From: Clytia hemisphaerica
Lineage: Eukaryota > Cnidaria > Hydrozoa > Leptothecata > Clytiidae
DNA length: 64,000 nucleotides
Assembly (NCBI GenBank): GCA_902728285.1
Contig: CACVBU010000185.1
Span: 1,048,845 to 1,112,844 of the forward strand
Direction of reading: 5' to 3'
The position numbers were made by a program, and so were the translations under genes. The notes beneath the pieces were generated by a model that was not told the DNA's origin, did no database searches, and was given only the letters and a program-made list of their open reading frames with translations. Shown piece after piece: positions 1 through 10,200 of the stretch (the first letter of the stretch is position 1; each line of letters opens with the position of its first letter).

Positions 1-1568
1 CTTGTTCCCTCTGACTCAAGGTGTACGCCAGGGAAGTGTTTTGTCACCATACTTATTCAATATATATACTGAAGACCTACTGAACTCCATTCAATCTTCA
101 AATATTGGAACATTCCTCCCAAATGACTTCAACACTTCAATAATTGCTTATGCAGACGATATAGTTCTCCTAAGTCCGTGTCTGTCACAACTCCAACGTA
201 TGATCAGGATATGTGAGTTGTTTGGCCAAAAGAACGGGATTAAATTTTGTCACACCTTATCCAAATCAAAAACTCAATTCGTCATTTCAGGCAGTTGTCC
301 TATCGATAATCCTAGCTTGACCCTCAACGGTATACCTGTGCTTCCACAAAACGAGCTAATCCACCTTGGTTTCTCCTGGAGCGTCAAAAGGGGATTTATC
401 AGCCTTAATAAACACAAAGATAGTCGTGTATCTGAACTCTGGGCAGCAGCAACCTCACTCATAACAGCAGGCATACGTCATTGTCACCCTAATTCAATTG
501 TTACTCTGTTCAGCTCCATTTTGATTCCTAAGCTTTTGTATGGACTTGAACTGTGTACATTAAATAAAAATGAATTGAACCAACTGGACATCTCCGCCAG
601 AACTTGTCTTAAATCACTCTTCAACGTCTCAAAGAATAGTCGAAACCACCTCCACCGTGTATATAACATCCCTGACATCTCGAAATTGTTGGAAAAACGT
701 AAACTTTCTCTGTTGAAACAGCTCTTCTCGAATCCTCTGACCTCAGATTATACAATTGCGGCGACCACCACCTCGACTGTCTGCTTTGATTACTCCTTTG
801 CTTCTCAAGCTGCCAATATAGCCTTATGTAATGGAATCAACCTACCCTCAACCGTCATGTGTAGTAAAATCAAGTTTGACCTGGGGAACGATGACATCAC
901 AAAGGCTGAATACAGTGAGGACATTGTCAGAATTCGGGAACTAATAGAGAACTGGCATATCAATAAAAACAGAATACTATTAAAGTCTTTACTAGAACAC
1001 TATATCCCTGGTGCATAAAACTACACTTTTTTATCTACTAGATATATAGCTGTCAGTAACTGTGGACTCACAGTCAGGTCTGTAGAGACTTTTTCTCTCC
1101 TTATCTTCTACCCCCGCTCTCCCCTTGTCTGTGTCTCTAGGCCTTATGTTTATCCTCAGTTATTGCAGCTAATTCTCTACATACACCAACCAGACCAGAG
1201 TCTACCAGAGTATCCCTCTCTCATACTTTGTTTTGATTTTTTGAGGTCTGTTGTTGGTTTTTGAGATTTTACTCCTGGGTTTTTACTACCTTTTGTTTTG
1301 ATTTTTATTTTGATTTCTATCGAGGTTTTACTCCCATATAGGTCAGGGAATCACAGTTTCTTTGTTAAGTGACACATATCAGCGGGCTCATCCTAGGTGA
1401 TTCCCTTTTTATTCTATACGGGTAAGCGAGATGACCTGGCTTTCCCTAGGGCATATCATACTTCCATACGGATAGGCCCTGTAGCGGATCTATGAGCCCG
1501 CCCCCGGGGAAGCGAAGTCACTCCAACTCGTTTGTCATATATAGTCATATATAGTCTATAAAAAAAAG
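1..1568 (+). mobile_element. Non-LTR retrotransposon (LINE), 5'-truncated by window edge
   Basis: The segment holds the end of a LINE reverse transcriptase frame (to 1018), then about 550 bp of non-coding sequence ending near 1540-1568 in short direct repeats of catatatagt and an A-rich tail, as expected for a LINE 3' end. The 3' part contains a 10-bp inverted repeat (gcgggctcat at 1382, atgagcccgc at 1492) that could fold into the kind of 3' stem-loop some LINE reverse transcriptases recognise. The 5' part lies outside the window. Confidence 0.75.
2..1018 (+). CDS. LINE reverse transcriptase, C-terminal part
   Basis: The open frame enters from the window edge, so no start can be assigned. 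About 338 residues remain. Residues 7-20 contain the GVRQGSVLSPYLFNIY block and residues ~50-58 the YADDIVLL catalytic box with the two metal-binding aspartates, both typical of non-LTR retrotransposon reverse transcriptases. A thumb/connection region and an uncharacterised C-terminus follow. The protein would copy element RNA into DNA at a nicked target. The frame is intact to its stop codon, so this copy may be fairly young. The clade cannot be fixed without the endonuclease domain upstream. Confidence is high for reverse transcriptase and low for exact family. Confidence 0.85.
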   Translation: MFPLTQGVRQGSVLSPYLFNIYTEDLLNSIQSSNIGTFLPNDFNTSIIAYADDIVLLSPCLSQLQRMIRICELFGQKNGIKFCHTLSKSKTQFVISGSCPIDNPSLTLNGIPVLPQNELIHLGFSWSVKRGFISLNKHKDSRVSELWAAATSLITAGIRHCHPNSIVTLFSSILIPKLLYGLELCTLNKNELNQLDISARTCLKSLFNVSKNSRNHLHRVYNIPDISKLLEKRKLSLLKQLFSNPLTSDYTIAATTTSTVCFDYSFASQAANIALCNGINLPSTVMCSKIKFDLGNDDITKAEYSEDIVRIRELIENWHINKNRILLKSLLEHYIPGA

Positions 1569-1847
1569 TAAATAAAAACGAAATTTTTAAGTGTAAATTA
1601 TTTTTTCAAACAAGAGTTATATATTATACCATATTTTTGGTGATTAAAGAGAAACGAAAAAAAAAAAAAAAAATTATGTAGCGAGGATTGGTTTATTTGA
1701 TTACTTTCAGTGGAGACGAAAATTGGAATATAATTTCCACTTGGGACGATATTTCGAACAATTTTTCCAGTAGGAAGGAGACCCAGTGGGTCTCTCAAAA
1801 AAGAATTTGCTATTTTTTTCAAAATAAGGTGAGACCAATTTAATTAG

Positions 1848-2190
1848 TTGTTTTACGGGCCCGACCGACCCTGAAATTCCAAAAATCGAAATAAAAATAA
1901 AATTCATTTTGGTAGGACCTTTTGATTTTCATTGCTTTACAGACTCCCAAATTTTCAAAACTTTGGTAGTTTTCCCAAGATTTTGAGAATTTTACGTTAA
2001 GTTTTCATTTTATCCATGAATTCGACTTTTTCGTGTTTTTTTTTTTTAATTTTCTATTTCGCATTTTCGTCAAAATGTAGTAATTTTTGTTGCCTTTCTA
2101 GGATATTTTATAGGTGAAATTCTACTTTCATTTTTATTTTTTCGCCCACCGACCGACCCTCTTTTTTGGGTAGCTTGGCCCGTAAAACAA
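1848..2190. mobile_element. Short element with inverted ends (TTGTTTTACGGGCC)
   Basis: TTGTTTTACGGGCC at 1848 is matched by its reverse complement GGCCCGTAAAACAA ending at 2190. Both ends carry a nearby gaccgaccct motif (1864, 2150). The interior is AT-rich and non-coding. It looks like a MITE. I could not define a convincing target duplication. Confidence 0.5.
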
Positions 2191-2199
2191 TAAATTGAA

Positions 2200-2582
2200 T
2201 ACACCGTTTAGCAGTCTCGCTATCTCCACCGTGTTCCACCGTAAAAACGGTAGGTAAAAATGTGCACTTTAGTACTGTGGAAGGTTAGAGGAATGTAAAC
2301 ATTGCCAATTTTATTTTTTCCTTTAAAGAGAATGATTTAGATATTTGAACATGATATCAATGATAATTTCATGAATCTCTCCTGAAAATTTCACAAAAAT
2401 TCATCTGGAGGAAAAGAAGTTATGATTAAAAGGAGTTCTTTACCTACCGTTTCTCTGCTACGTTTCCTTAGGAGAACCGGAATTTTACCTACCGTTTTTT
2501 ACGCGGGAAACAGCGGTCACTAAAATCAAAACAATGGAAAATTGTTTGGACGAGTGCGCAGTCGACACTCCTAAACGGTGTA
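2200..2582. mobile_element. TA-flanked MITE with ends CACCGTTTAG
   Basis: TACACCGTTTAG at 2200 is mirrored by CTAAACGGTGTA ending at 2582, which fits a TA target duplication plus short inverted repeats as in Tc1/mariner-type MITEs. The interior is non-coding. A related end (taaacggtgtatt) is present at about 21493, and gtgcgcag..gacact-type sequence recurs near 20925-20945, so the family is repeated in this window. Confidence 0.5.
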
Positions 2583-3157
2583 TTAGCCTCACCTAAGTAA
2601 AAAAAATACCATCAAATTTTTTCATTATATTATCATGTACAGTATAGTATGGCTGTTGTTTTTTTATACTTCAACTCAAAAACATAATTTTTTCCAAAAA
2701 TGAAAATATCCTACAACTTATCACATTTCATTCCTGCAAAATTAAATTTCCCCAGTCATCCATTTTTTAATTGTAAGTGCTAAACTACAAGTTTTCGAAA
2801 CAACGCCCGATCAGTCCAATCCTAAACAAACAACATGTATGAAAAAATGAAAAGAAAAAGTGACTTTGATCTGATGTCACGATGTGAAATCATTCTAATC
2901 TTAAAAAACATCCTGTTTTTGTATGAAAGTGAAAAATCATATTAATAAGGATTTCAAATAAGTCTATAATCATTTATTTCCCCAAATATATAAAAAGTGT
3001 TTTGAAATTTACATTTATCTCGGTCAAAATTGATCTTTATTAAAATAATCGATTGGTCAATAACAACTTGTCGATTTCCCTATTACTACAAAACAGATCC
3101 ATATCCATGGAGATGTAAAAACTTCAGTACATTTTTGAGAATTTATATTCATAGGTC
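2583..3157. other. AT-rich non-coding stretch
   Basis: No open frame of note, no repeat structure and no recognisable element. Confidence 0.5.
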
Positions 3158-3166
3158 AATTTTGAG
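3158..3166. repeat. Left 9-bp target duplication AATTTTGAG
   Basis: AATTTTGAG abuts the outer end of the left 46-bp-repeat array. The same 9 bases, in the same orientation, abut the outer end of the right inverted array at 14233-14241. This is the expected footprint of insertion by a foldback/Mutator-type transposase. Confidence 0.75.
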
Positions 3167-3410
3167 GGCATACCGGATAAGTGGGATGGGGGAACCCGGG
3201 AACCTAAAGTGGGAACCTAAATGAACACCTGAAAAGTGGGATGGGGGAACCTAAGTGGGAACCTAAATGAACACCTGAAAAGTGGGATGGGGGAACCTAA
3301 GTGGGAACCTAAATGAACACCTGAAAAGTGGGATGGGGGAACCTAAGTGGGAACCTAAATGAACACCTGAAAAGTGGGATGGGGGAACCTAAAGTGGGAA
3401 CCTAAATTTT
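3167..3410 (+). repeat. 46-bp tandem array, left inverted end
   Basis: Units start at 3181, 3236, 3282, 3328 and 3374. The outermost is 55 bp and the rest are 46 bp, nearly identical (gtgggatgggggaacctaag core). The array is the reverse complement of the one at 13947-14232. Confidence 0.9.
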
Positions 3411-3489
3411 TATTTTTATTATTTTTTTTTTATAGCAATATATTTCGCAGGTTTATTGACCTCTATGAAACAGAACTTTTGATTTTCAT

Positions 3490-4230
3490 TTTATAAAGTT
3501 TTTTCTCCCTTTCTTTTATCAAACGCTCTTTGAAGACTTGTAAGGATGGTGCTTCATCTTCTTCTAGATCATTCCAAGGTTTCACACTTCTGTGAAAAAG
3601 AGAGTTGCTTTGGTAGCCTCTCATACCGTCATTAGCAAAGTTCCTTTGAAGCTCGTAATCATGCTGACGTCGTGGTCGTGTTCGAGGAGTAAATTTCTCT
3701 GATCTTAATCTCTGATCTGATCATAAATGTGGAGGTTCTTGAAAACTTCCACCGTATCATCAACTTGCCGCCTGGTCTTTAGGCTAGGTAGATTGATGAG
3801 TCGTAGCCGATCTTCGTATGAGTAGTTTCTATAGCAACTAACTAGCCTTGTAGCTCTTCGTTGGACGCCCTCAATTGCTTTGATATGTTTGATTAGCCTT
3901 GGAGACCATACTACATGTGCATATTCCAAATGGGGTCTGACAAATGCAATGAAAAGCGTTCGAAACATATCTGGTGAGAGAAATTCGAAGCTCCTGCTAA
4001 TCAAGCCAACGATAGAGTTAGCTTTCTTGATTTTACTGAATATATGGGCTTCAAAGGTCAGGTCACTATCGATTATCACTCCTAGATCTTTTTCTTGGTC
4101 AACATGTTCTAGAACAGATCCTGCTATGGTATAGGGATGGACATATTTGATGTTCCAAAATTTACCCAGTGTTAAAACATGACACTTGTTCGGATGAAAT
4201 TCTAAAAGCCAGTCCTTTGACCAAATTTTA
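3490..4230 (-). pseudogene. CR1/jockey-type LINE reverse transcriptase C-terminal fragment
   Basis: Read on the minus strand, the fragment opens near 4215 with a palm-to-thumb region (LEFHPNKCHVL, then DLGVIIDSDL) and continues through RPHLEYAHVVWSP and VQRRATRLV to SLKTRRQVDD near 3760. These blocks are conserved in CR1/jockey-group reverse transcriptases. A stop or frameshift near 3710 breaks the frame. The C-terminal tail (around PWNDLEED and FKERLIKER) can still be followed in another frame to about 3495. The catalytic domain upstream is missing. The fragment sits inside the foldback-like unit, 200 bp outside the BEL 5' LTR. It is a dead, 5'-truncated LINE copy. Confidence 0.75.
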
Positions 4231-4428
4231 AACCCTTAGAGTGAACTTATTCTCATTTTTGCTCATTTCCACCCTTACAGTGTACTTTGGGAAGCTTGGA
4301 AAAAAGGGCCGCACGTACGGTAGGTCGTTTACCTTGAGTGCCCCCCCCCCGTGGATCTATGCCTATGTGTATTGAGACGTGGCAAGCCGTGCTATCAAAC
4401 ATTTTTAATTAATGAAGTGTATTCATAT

Positions 4429-4602
4429 TGTAAAACATCTTGTGTTATTACTGACTTCGACGCACGCTCCACCAAAGGAGCTTTTCTTTGTGTTTAATTG
4501 CTGCTGAACTGACGTCATTTTCCCAAATGACATGTGGAATTTTGTTTACATTTAAAATGAATAGTTTATTTGATACACGTATTAATTCCCAAATGACTTA
4601 CA
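4429..4602 (+). repeat. BEL/Pao 5' long terminal repeat
   Basis: The 174-bp sequence begins TGTAAAACATC and ends ATGACTTACA (TG...CA). It matches 12949-13122 with two differences (4471 c/t, 4478 g/a). That low divergence indicates a recent insertion. Flanking 5-mers (catat outside the left LTR, agaat outside the right) do not match, so either the target duplication is lost or the true LTR is longer on one side. Confidence 0.85.
4510..4517. promoter_or_regulatory. Perfect CRE palindrome TGACGTCA in the 5' LTR
   Basis: TGACGTCA is the consensus binding site of CREB/ATF-type bZIP factors. It is conserved at the same offset in the 3' LTR (13030-13037). It is a plausible activator site in the LTR promoter. 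Function is inferred only from the motif. Confidence 0.45.
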
Positions 4603-4890
4603 TGCTGCTTTCTTGTTAAAGAGTAAGATCATATTTTCTTATTCTTTGGTTGGTTCGAGTCAAGCCACGTTACCTTGGTCCAGACCGCTGCTTGCACGTC
4701 GGGACAACTGCTTCGACTCTTGGTTTGGATCAAAGGAGATCTGGTTGTTGGATCAACGGTGATATCTGGTGTTTGGATCAACGGAGATTGCTGGCTGGTG
4801 GATCGAGGGGATTGCTGGCTGGTGGATCGAGGGGATTGCTGGCTGGTGGATTGAGGTGATTGCTGGTTTGGTCAACGGAGATTGGTTGGA
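4603..4890 (+). repeat. BEL leader, short GGATTGCTGGCTGGTGGAT repeats
   Basis: After the LTR a non-coding leader starts. At 4785-4865 it holds three near-perfect copies of a ~28-bp unit (ggctggtggatcgaggggattgct). No primer-binding site complementary to a tRNA 3' end could be confidently recognised. Confidence 0.6.
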
Positions 4891-5290
4891 TTTGAGTCAA
4901 GCCACGCTACCTTGGTACAGACCGCTGCTTGCACGTCGGTACAACTGCTTTGATTCTATCTGCAAAGACTTCGATTGCAACAGTAAGACTCTATCTACAT
5001 CCAAATTCCTTTGAAGTCTGCTTCAAGTTTTGCGACTGAGGACAACCTGGTGTTTCCAGTTCGAGTCAAGCCACGCTACCTTGGTACAGACCGCTGCTTG
5101 CACGTCGGTACAACTGCTTTGATTCTATCTGCAAAGACTTCGATTGCAACAGTAAGACTCTATCTACATCCAAATTCCTTTGAAGTCTGCTTCAAGTTTT
5201 GCGACTGAGGACAACCTGGTGTTTTCATTTTGAGTCAAGCCACGCTACCTTGGTACAGACCGCTGCTTGCACGTCGGTACAACTGCTTCG
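4890..5290 (+). repeat. BEL leader, 169-bp tandem repeat
   Basis: The unit starting gagtcaagccacgctaccttgg recurs at 4894, 5063 and 5232, a period of 169 bp. The same motif reappears at 6885 and 7059 in the third leader block, so the leader is built from a few shuffled modules. Confidence 0.85.
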
Positions 5291-6810
5291 ACTCCAACTG
5301 CAAAAACTCAACTACTTCGACGCTGTCTATCAAACGTCACGTCGTCGACTCAACTGAGCTTTGTTGGTAAGGCTCTGTTCACACTTTCAACTTTGTTTTG
5401 TGAAGTGTTCAACTCATCTGCTTCGACGCTGTCTATCAAAAGTAACGTCGTCAACATCAACTGAGCTTCGTTGGTAAGGCTCTTTTCACACTTTAACTTT
5501 CTTTGTGAAGTGTTCAACTCAACTGCTTCGACGCTGTCTATCAAACGTCACGTCGTCCACTCAACTGCTTCGACGCTGTCTATCCACGTCACGTCGTCAA
5601 CCTCAACTGAGCTTCATTGGTAAGGCTCTTTTCACACTTTAACTTTGTTTCGTGAAGTGTTCATCTGCTTCGACGCTGTCTATCACACGTCACGTCGTCA
5701 AATCAACTGCTTCGACGCTGTCTATCAAAAGTCACGTCGTCAAATCAACTGCTTCGACGCTGTCTATCAAAAGTCACGTCGTCAAATCAACTGCTTCGAC
5801 GCTGTCTATCAAACGTCACGTCGTCAACCTCAACTGAGCTTCATTGGTAAGGCTCTTTTCACACTTTAACTTTGTTTCGTGAAGTGTTCATCTGCTTCGA
5901 CGCTGTCTATCACACGTCACGTCGTCAAATCAACTGCTTCGACGCTGTCTATCAAAAGTCACGTCGTCAAATCAACTGCTTCGACGCTGTCTATCAAAAG
6001 TCACGTCGTCAAATCAACTGCTTCGACGCTGTCTATCCACGTCACGTCGTCGACTCAACTGAGCTTCGTTGGTAAGGCTCTTTTCACACTTTAACTTTGT
6101 TTGTGAAGTGTTCAACTCATCTGCTTCGACGCTGTCTATCAAACGTCACGTCGTCAACTCAACTGCTTCGACGCTGTCTATCAAACGTCACGTCGTCAAC
6201 CTCAACTGAGCTTCGTTGGTAAGGCTCTGTTCACACTTTCAACTTACTTTGTGAAGAGTTCAACTCAACTGCTTCGACGCTGTCTGTCAAACGTCACGTC
6301 CTCAACTCAACTACTTCGACGCTGTCTATCAAACATCACGTCGTCAACCTCAACTGAGCTTCGTTGGTAAGGCTCTGTTCACACTTTCAACTTGTTTTGT
6401 GAAGTGTTCAACTCAACTGCTTCGACGCTGTCTGTCAAACGTCACGTCGTCAACTCAACTGCTTCGACGCTGTCTATCAAACGTCACGTCGTCAACCTCA
6501 ACTGAGCTTCATTGGTAAGGCTCTTTTCACACTTTCAACTTTGTTTTGTGAAGTGTTCAACTCATCTGCTTCGACGCTGTCTATCAAACGTCACGTCGTC
6601 AACTCAACTGCTTCGACGCTGTCTATCAAACATCACGTCGTCAACCTCAACTGAGCTTCGTTGGTAAGGCTCTGTTCACACTTTCAACTTGTTTTGTGAA
6701 GTGTTCAACTCAACTGCTTCGACGCTGTCTATCAAAAGTCACGTCGTCAACTCAACTGCTTCGACGCTGCCTATCCACGTCAAGTCGTCAACCTCAACTG
6801 AGCTTACTGG
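5290..6810 (+). repeat. BEL leader, 42-bp minisatellite with higher-order repeats
   Basis: The 42-bp unit (gcttcgacgctgtctatcaa followed by acgtcacgtcgtcaa) recurs many times, for example with 42-bp spacing at 5671, 5713 and 5755. Blocks of units are separated by a ~70-bp module (ctgagcttcgttggtaaggctc...). One 227-bp higher-order period is seen between 5641 and 5868. Because 42 is a multiple of three, stop-free frames run through it by chance. I do not think they are coding. Each unit contains CGTCA half-CRE motifs. Confidence 0.9.
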
Positions 6811-7200
6811 CAAGGCTCTGTTCACACCTCAACTTTGAGCTGTCAAGTCAACAACTGGAAGCAATCTGGTGTTTTCAGTTCGAGTCAAGCTAACGTTACC
6901 TTGGTACAGACCGCTGCTTGCACGTCGGTACAACTGCTTCGACTCTAGCTGTCAAGTCAACACATCAACAGAGAGCTTGTTGGTTAGGCTCTATTCACAC
7001 TTTCAACTTCGAGCTGTCAAGTCAACAACTGGAAACAATCTGGTGTTTTCAGTTCGAGTCAAGCTTACGTTACCTTGGTACAGACCGCTGCTTGCACGTC
7101 GGTACAACTGCTTCGACTCTAGCTGTCAAGTCAACACATCAACAGAGAGCTTGTTGGTTAGGCTCCATTCACACTTTCAACTTCGATCGTCGCTGACAAA
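6810..7200 (+). repeat. BEL leader, ~174-bp tandem repeat
   Basis: Two units of about 174 bp (gttttcagttcgagtcaag at 6871 and 7045) precede the gag start. They share the cttgcacgtcggtacaactg module with the 169-bp block. Confidence 0.85.
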
Positions 7201-7229
7201 ATCAACTGCTCACATTCAATCACCAAACG

Positions 7230-10200
7230 ATGTCTGTCACTAGTGAAACTGGAGACCAGATGTCTGTGGATCTGAAGATAGCGAGTCTTCGCAGAAAACG
7301 AGGTGGAAAGAAAGGCTCAATAACCAAACGAATCAACTTGATTGAGGAAATTATGAAGATGAATGGCAGTCATACCAGAATTCGCTCATTGTACGACTCG
7401 ATGATTCTTGTTTTGGAAGAAGCTCACGTCATCAACCAAAAACTTGAAGATCTTGGTGATGATACAGAAGGATGGATGGATGGCATGAAGTTTCAAACCG
7501 ACAACATTAAATCCAAGATCGACGATTATCTTGAACTGCTAAAAGATAATCCCCCTTCGGAAGCTGGTGGATCAGATTGGCTACTTGGGAAATTCCTCCG
7601 AATGGACGAAGCACAAAAGGAAATCACCAAGGAGCTTGAGAATTTGGCTCCAATCACAACACTACCAGCAAGCACACTAAACGTAGCTGCGCCAGGATTT
7701 CAATCCAATCCAACATTGCCACTAACAACTATGGTTAATCCATTCGTGACTACCATAGCTCCTACTTGCACAACATTTTCCAATGCATTCGACAAATCGA
7801 CGTATGTTCAACCACAACGTAGCAGAGTGGATCCATCACCTTTCCAGATTATCAGCACCCCAAAAGAACATGCGGCAAAGGATGCAGTACCGAAGAATCA
7901 AACAACTACAGATCACTCATCTATACCAACCAACTCTAACAAGGTCGATGCATGGATAGATGAGCTCGACATCAACAAACCACCGTATCAACTGGCTGGT
8001 AATAAAATGGAAGATACACTCGCCACATGGTTTGTACAGCAAGGTCTACCAAGGATCAGAATACCATGGTTTGATGGCACTCCATCAAGCTACGTAGAAT
8101 TCATAACCAGTTTTAGAGATCTTGTCCACAACCAAGGATATTTGACCACGCTTCAGAAATGCATCTATCTACATCAAGCTGTACGAGGGGAAGTCAAGAG
8201 GTCGATCCAAGGCTTCAGAAATGACCATGAAGGCTACGTCCTCGCACTCAGAAGAATAAAGTACATGTTTGGTCAACGATCAAGAATTGCAGAGTCTGTC
8301 ATCACAAAGATTGTCGACTACAAACCAATTGGCAACAGAGATCAAACTTCGCTCACCGAGTTCTACTACACACTAAGTGATTGCCTGGTGACGCTACGAA
8401 AACTAAACTATGTTTCCGACCTATACAGCACAGACATCCTTCGACAAGCCTGCACCAAACTTCCGCAGTACCTGCTACATAAATGGGCTGATTATTGTCT
8501 TACCCTGAGAAGATCCTGTGAACCAAATCTCACCCACTTGGAAGCCTGGCTTCAAGAAAGGATTCTTGCATCCAAAGACTCTTATCTACCAAGAAAGAAT
8601 GACGATAGAAAGGATCACAAGGACCACAAAGATCATAGAGACTTAAGAAATGGACAAGGACAAGGGAAGCAAAATCAATCACATGACAATGGCCATCGAT
8701 CAAATTGGTCTGGCAAAATTGGAGATGGAAAACCAACAGGACAACAAGGAACAAAAACAAAATCCAAAGAAAACAAGTCAAGCAACAAATGCTACATATG
8801 CAAGGATGAGCATCAAATTCACAAATGTCCAAAATATGTATCACTGGATCAACCAGAACGCTTTGAAATGGCAAAGAAGTTGAATCTTTGCTACAACTGC
8901 TTGAAGAAGGATCACTTTACTTCAAAATGCAAATCAAAGAACAATTGTTTCAATGCTGGCTGCGATGAACGTCATCATACCACGCTACATGAATACTTCA
9001 CTGAACATGTAAAAGAATCGTTCTTAGGAAACACTCAAGTTGTTGAACCATCTGGTACAGTGTATCTATCTGTCGTTCCAGTAAAGCTTCAAGGACTGGA
9101 TTCTTCATCTATCACTACCTACGCACTTTTGGACACAGGTAGTCAAAGCACTTTGGTCAGAGATGACGTTGCCAAGAAACTCAAACTGAAGAAAAAACAC
9201 AAGAAGATCACCATAACAACAATCAATGACATTGGGACAAAAACTAAAGTCAAAGAAACGTCAATGCGTGTCGAAAACAGAGACGATGGAATCGGTGTCA
9301 ACATTGACCACTGCTATATTGTGCCAAAATCAAGTTTCCACATGCCAAAGCAGCAATATCCTTCAACAATGATGAAAAAGATGAAGGAGGAGAAAGGCAT
9401 TAAACTACACAATGCTCTTTATGAAGAAATTGGAATTCTCATAGGAGCAAACGTTCCATCCGTCCACATACCCTTGGAAGTCAAGGAAGGAGAAAATTCC
9501 GAACCACTGGCTATCAAAACAATCTTTGGATGGACCCTCTTCGGTGCCAGTGGACAACCAGAGACGGTATCAATGAACAGAATTGTTATCGAACCAGAAG
9601 CTGATCTCCATCACTGTGTACAAAGAATATGGGATCAAGACTTTATTACAAACCCATCAGACCGTGACGAAGCCCTATCGATAGAGGATAAACGGTGTCA
9701 CGAAAAGCTGGAATCGGAAACTGTTCTCGCTGATGGAAAGTATCAAGTACCAATGCTTTGGAAGAAAGATGTAACACTTTCAAACAACCGTACTGTGGCC
9801 GAGAAAAGATTCCATCAACTTCAAAACAAGCTGAGAAGAGAACCAAACCTTCGAAAGCTTTACGACCAAAGTATGACCAAATATCTTGAGATTGGTTATG
9901 CAAGAAAGATGACGTCAGAAGAGGCAGCTACCGCACACCCAAGAACATGGTATATGCCGCATTATGGCGTCTTCAACCCAAACAAACCAGGCAAAATTCG
10001 TCTTGTGTTTGATGCAGCTGCAAAGTTTCAAGGAACGAGCTTAAACGATGCTCTATACACTGGACCAGATCTGCTTAACAATATGCTTGGAGTACTAATG
10101 AGATTCAGAACACACCACTTTGCATTTTCCGCAGACATTGAAGGAATGTTCAATCAAGTGAAAGTCAACCAAGAGGACACACAATCATTGAGGTTCCTTT

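Noticed and set aside
4645..4670. tRNA-like ggttcgagtc (B-box/T-arm) near the BEL leader
   Set aside because: No matching A box, acceptor stem or cloverleaf. It belongs to the leader repeat.
5645..6094. Stop-free frames (61-74 residues) through the 42-bp repeats of the BEL leader
   Set aside because: The unit length is a multiple of three, so open frames arise by repetition in two frames at once. There is no homology, and they sit in a leader.
5290..6810. CRISPR-like regularly spaced repeats
   Set aside because: The whole 42-bp unit is repeated with no unique spacers, and the context is a eukaryotic retrotransposon.
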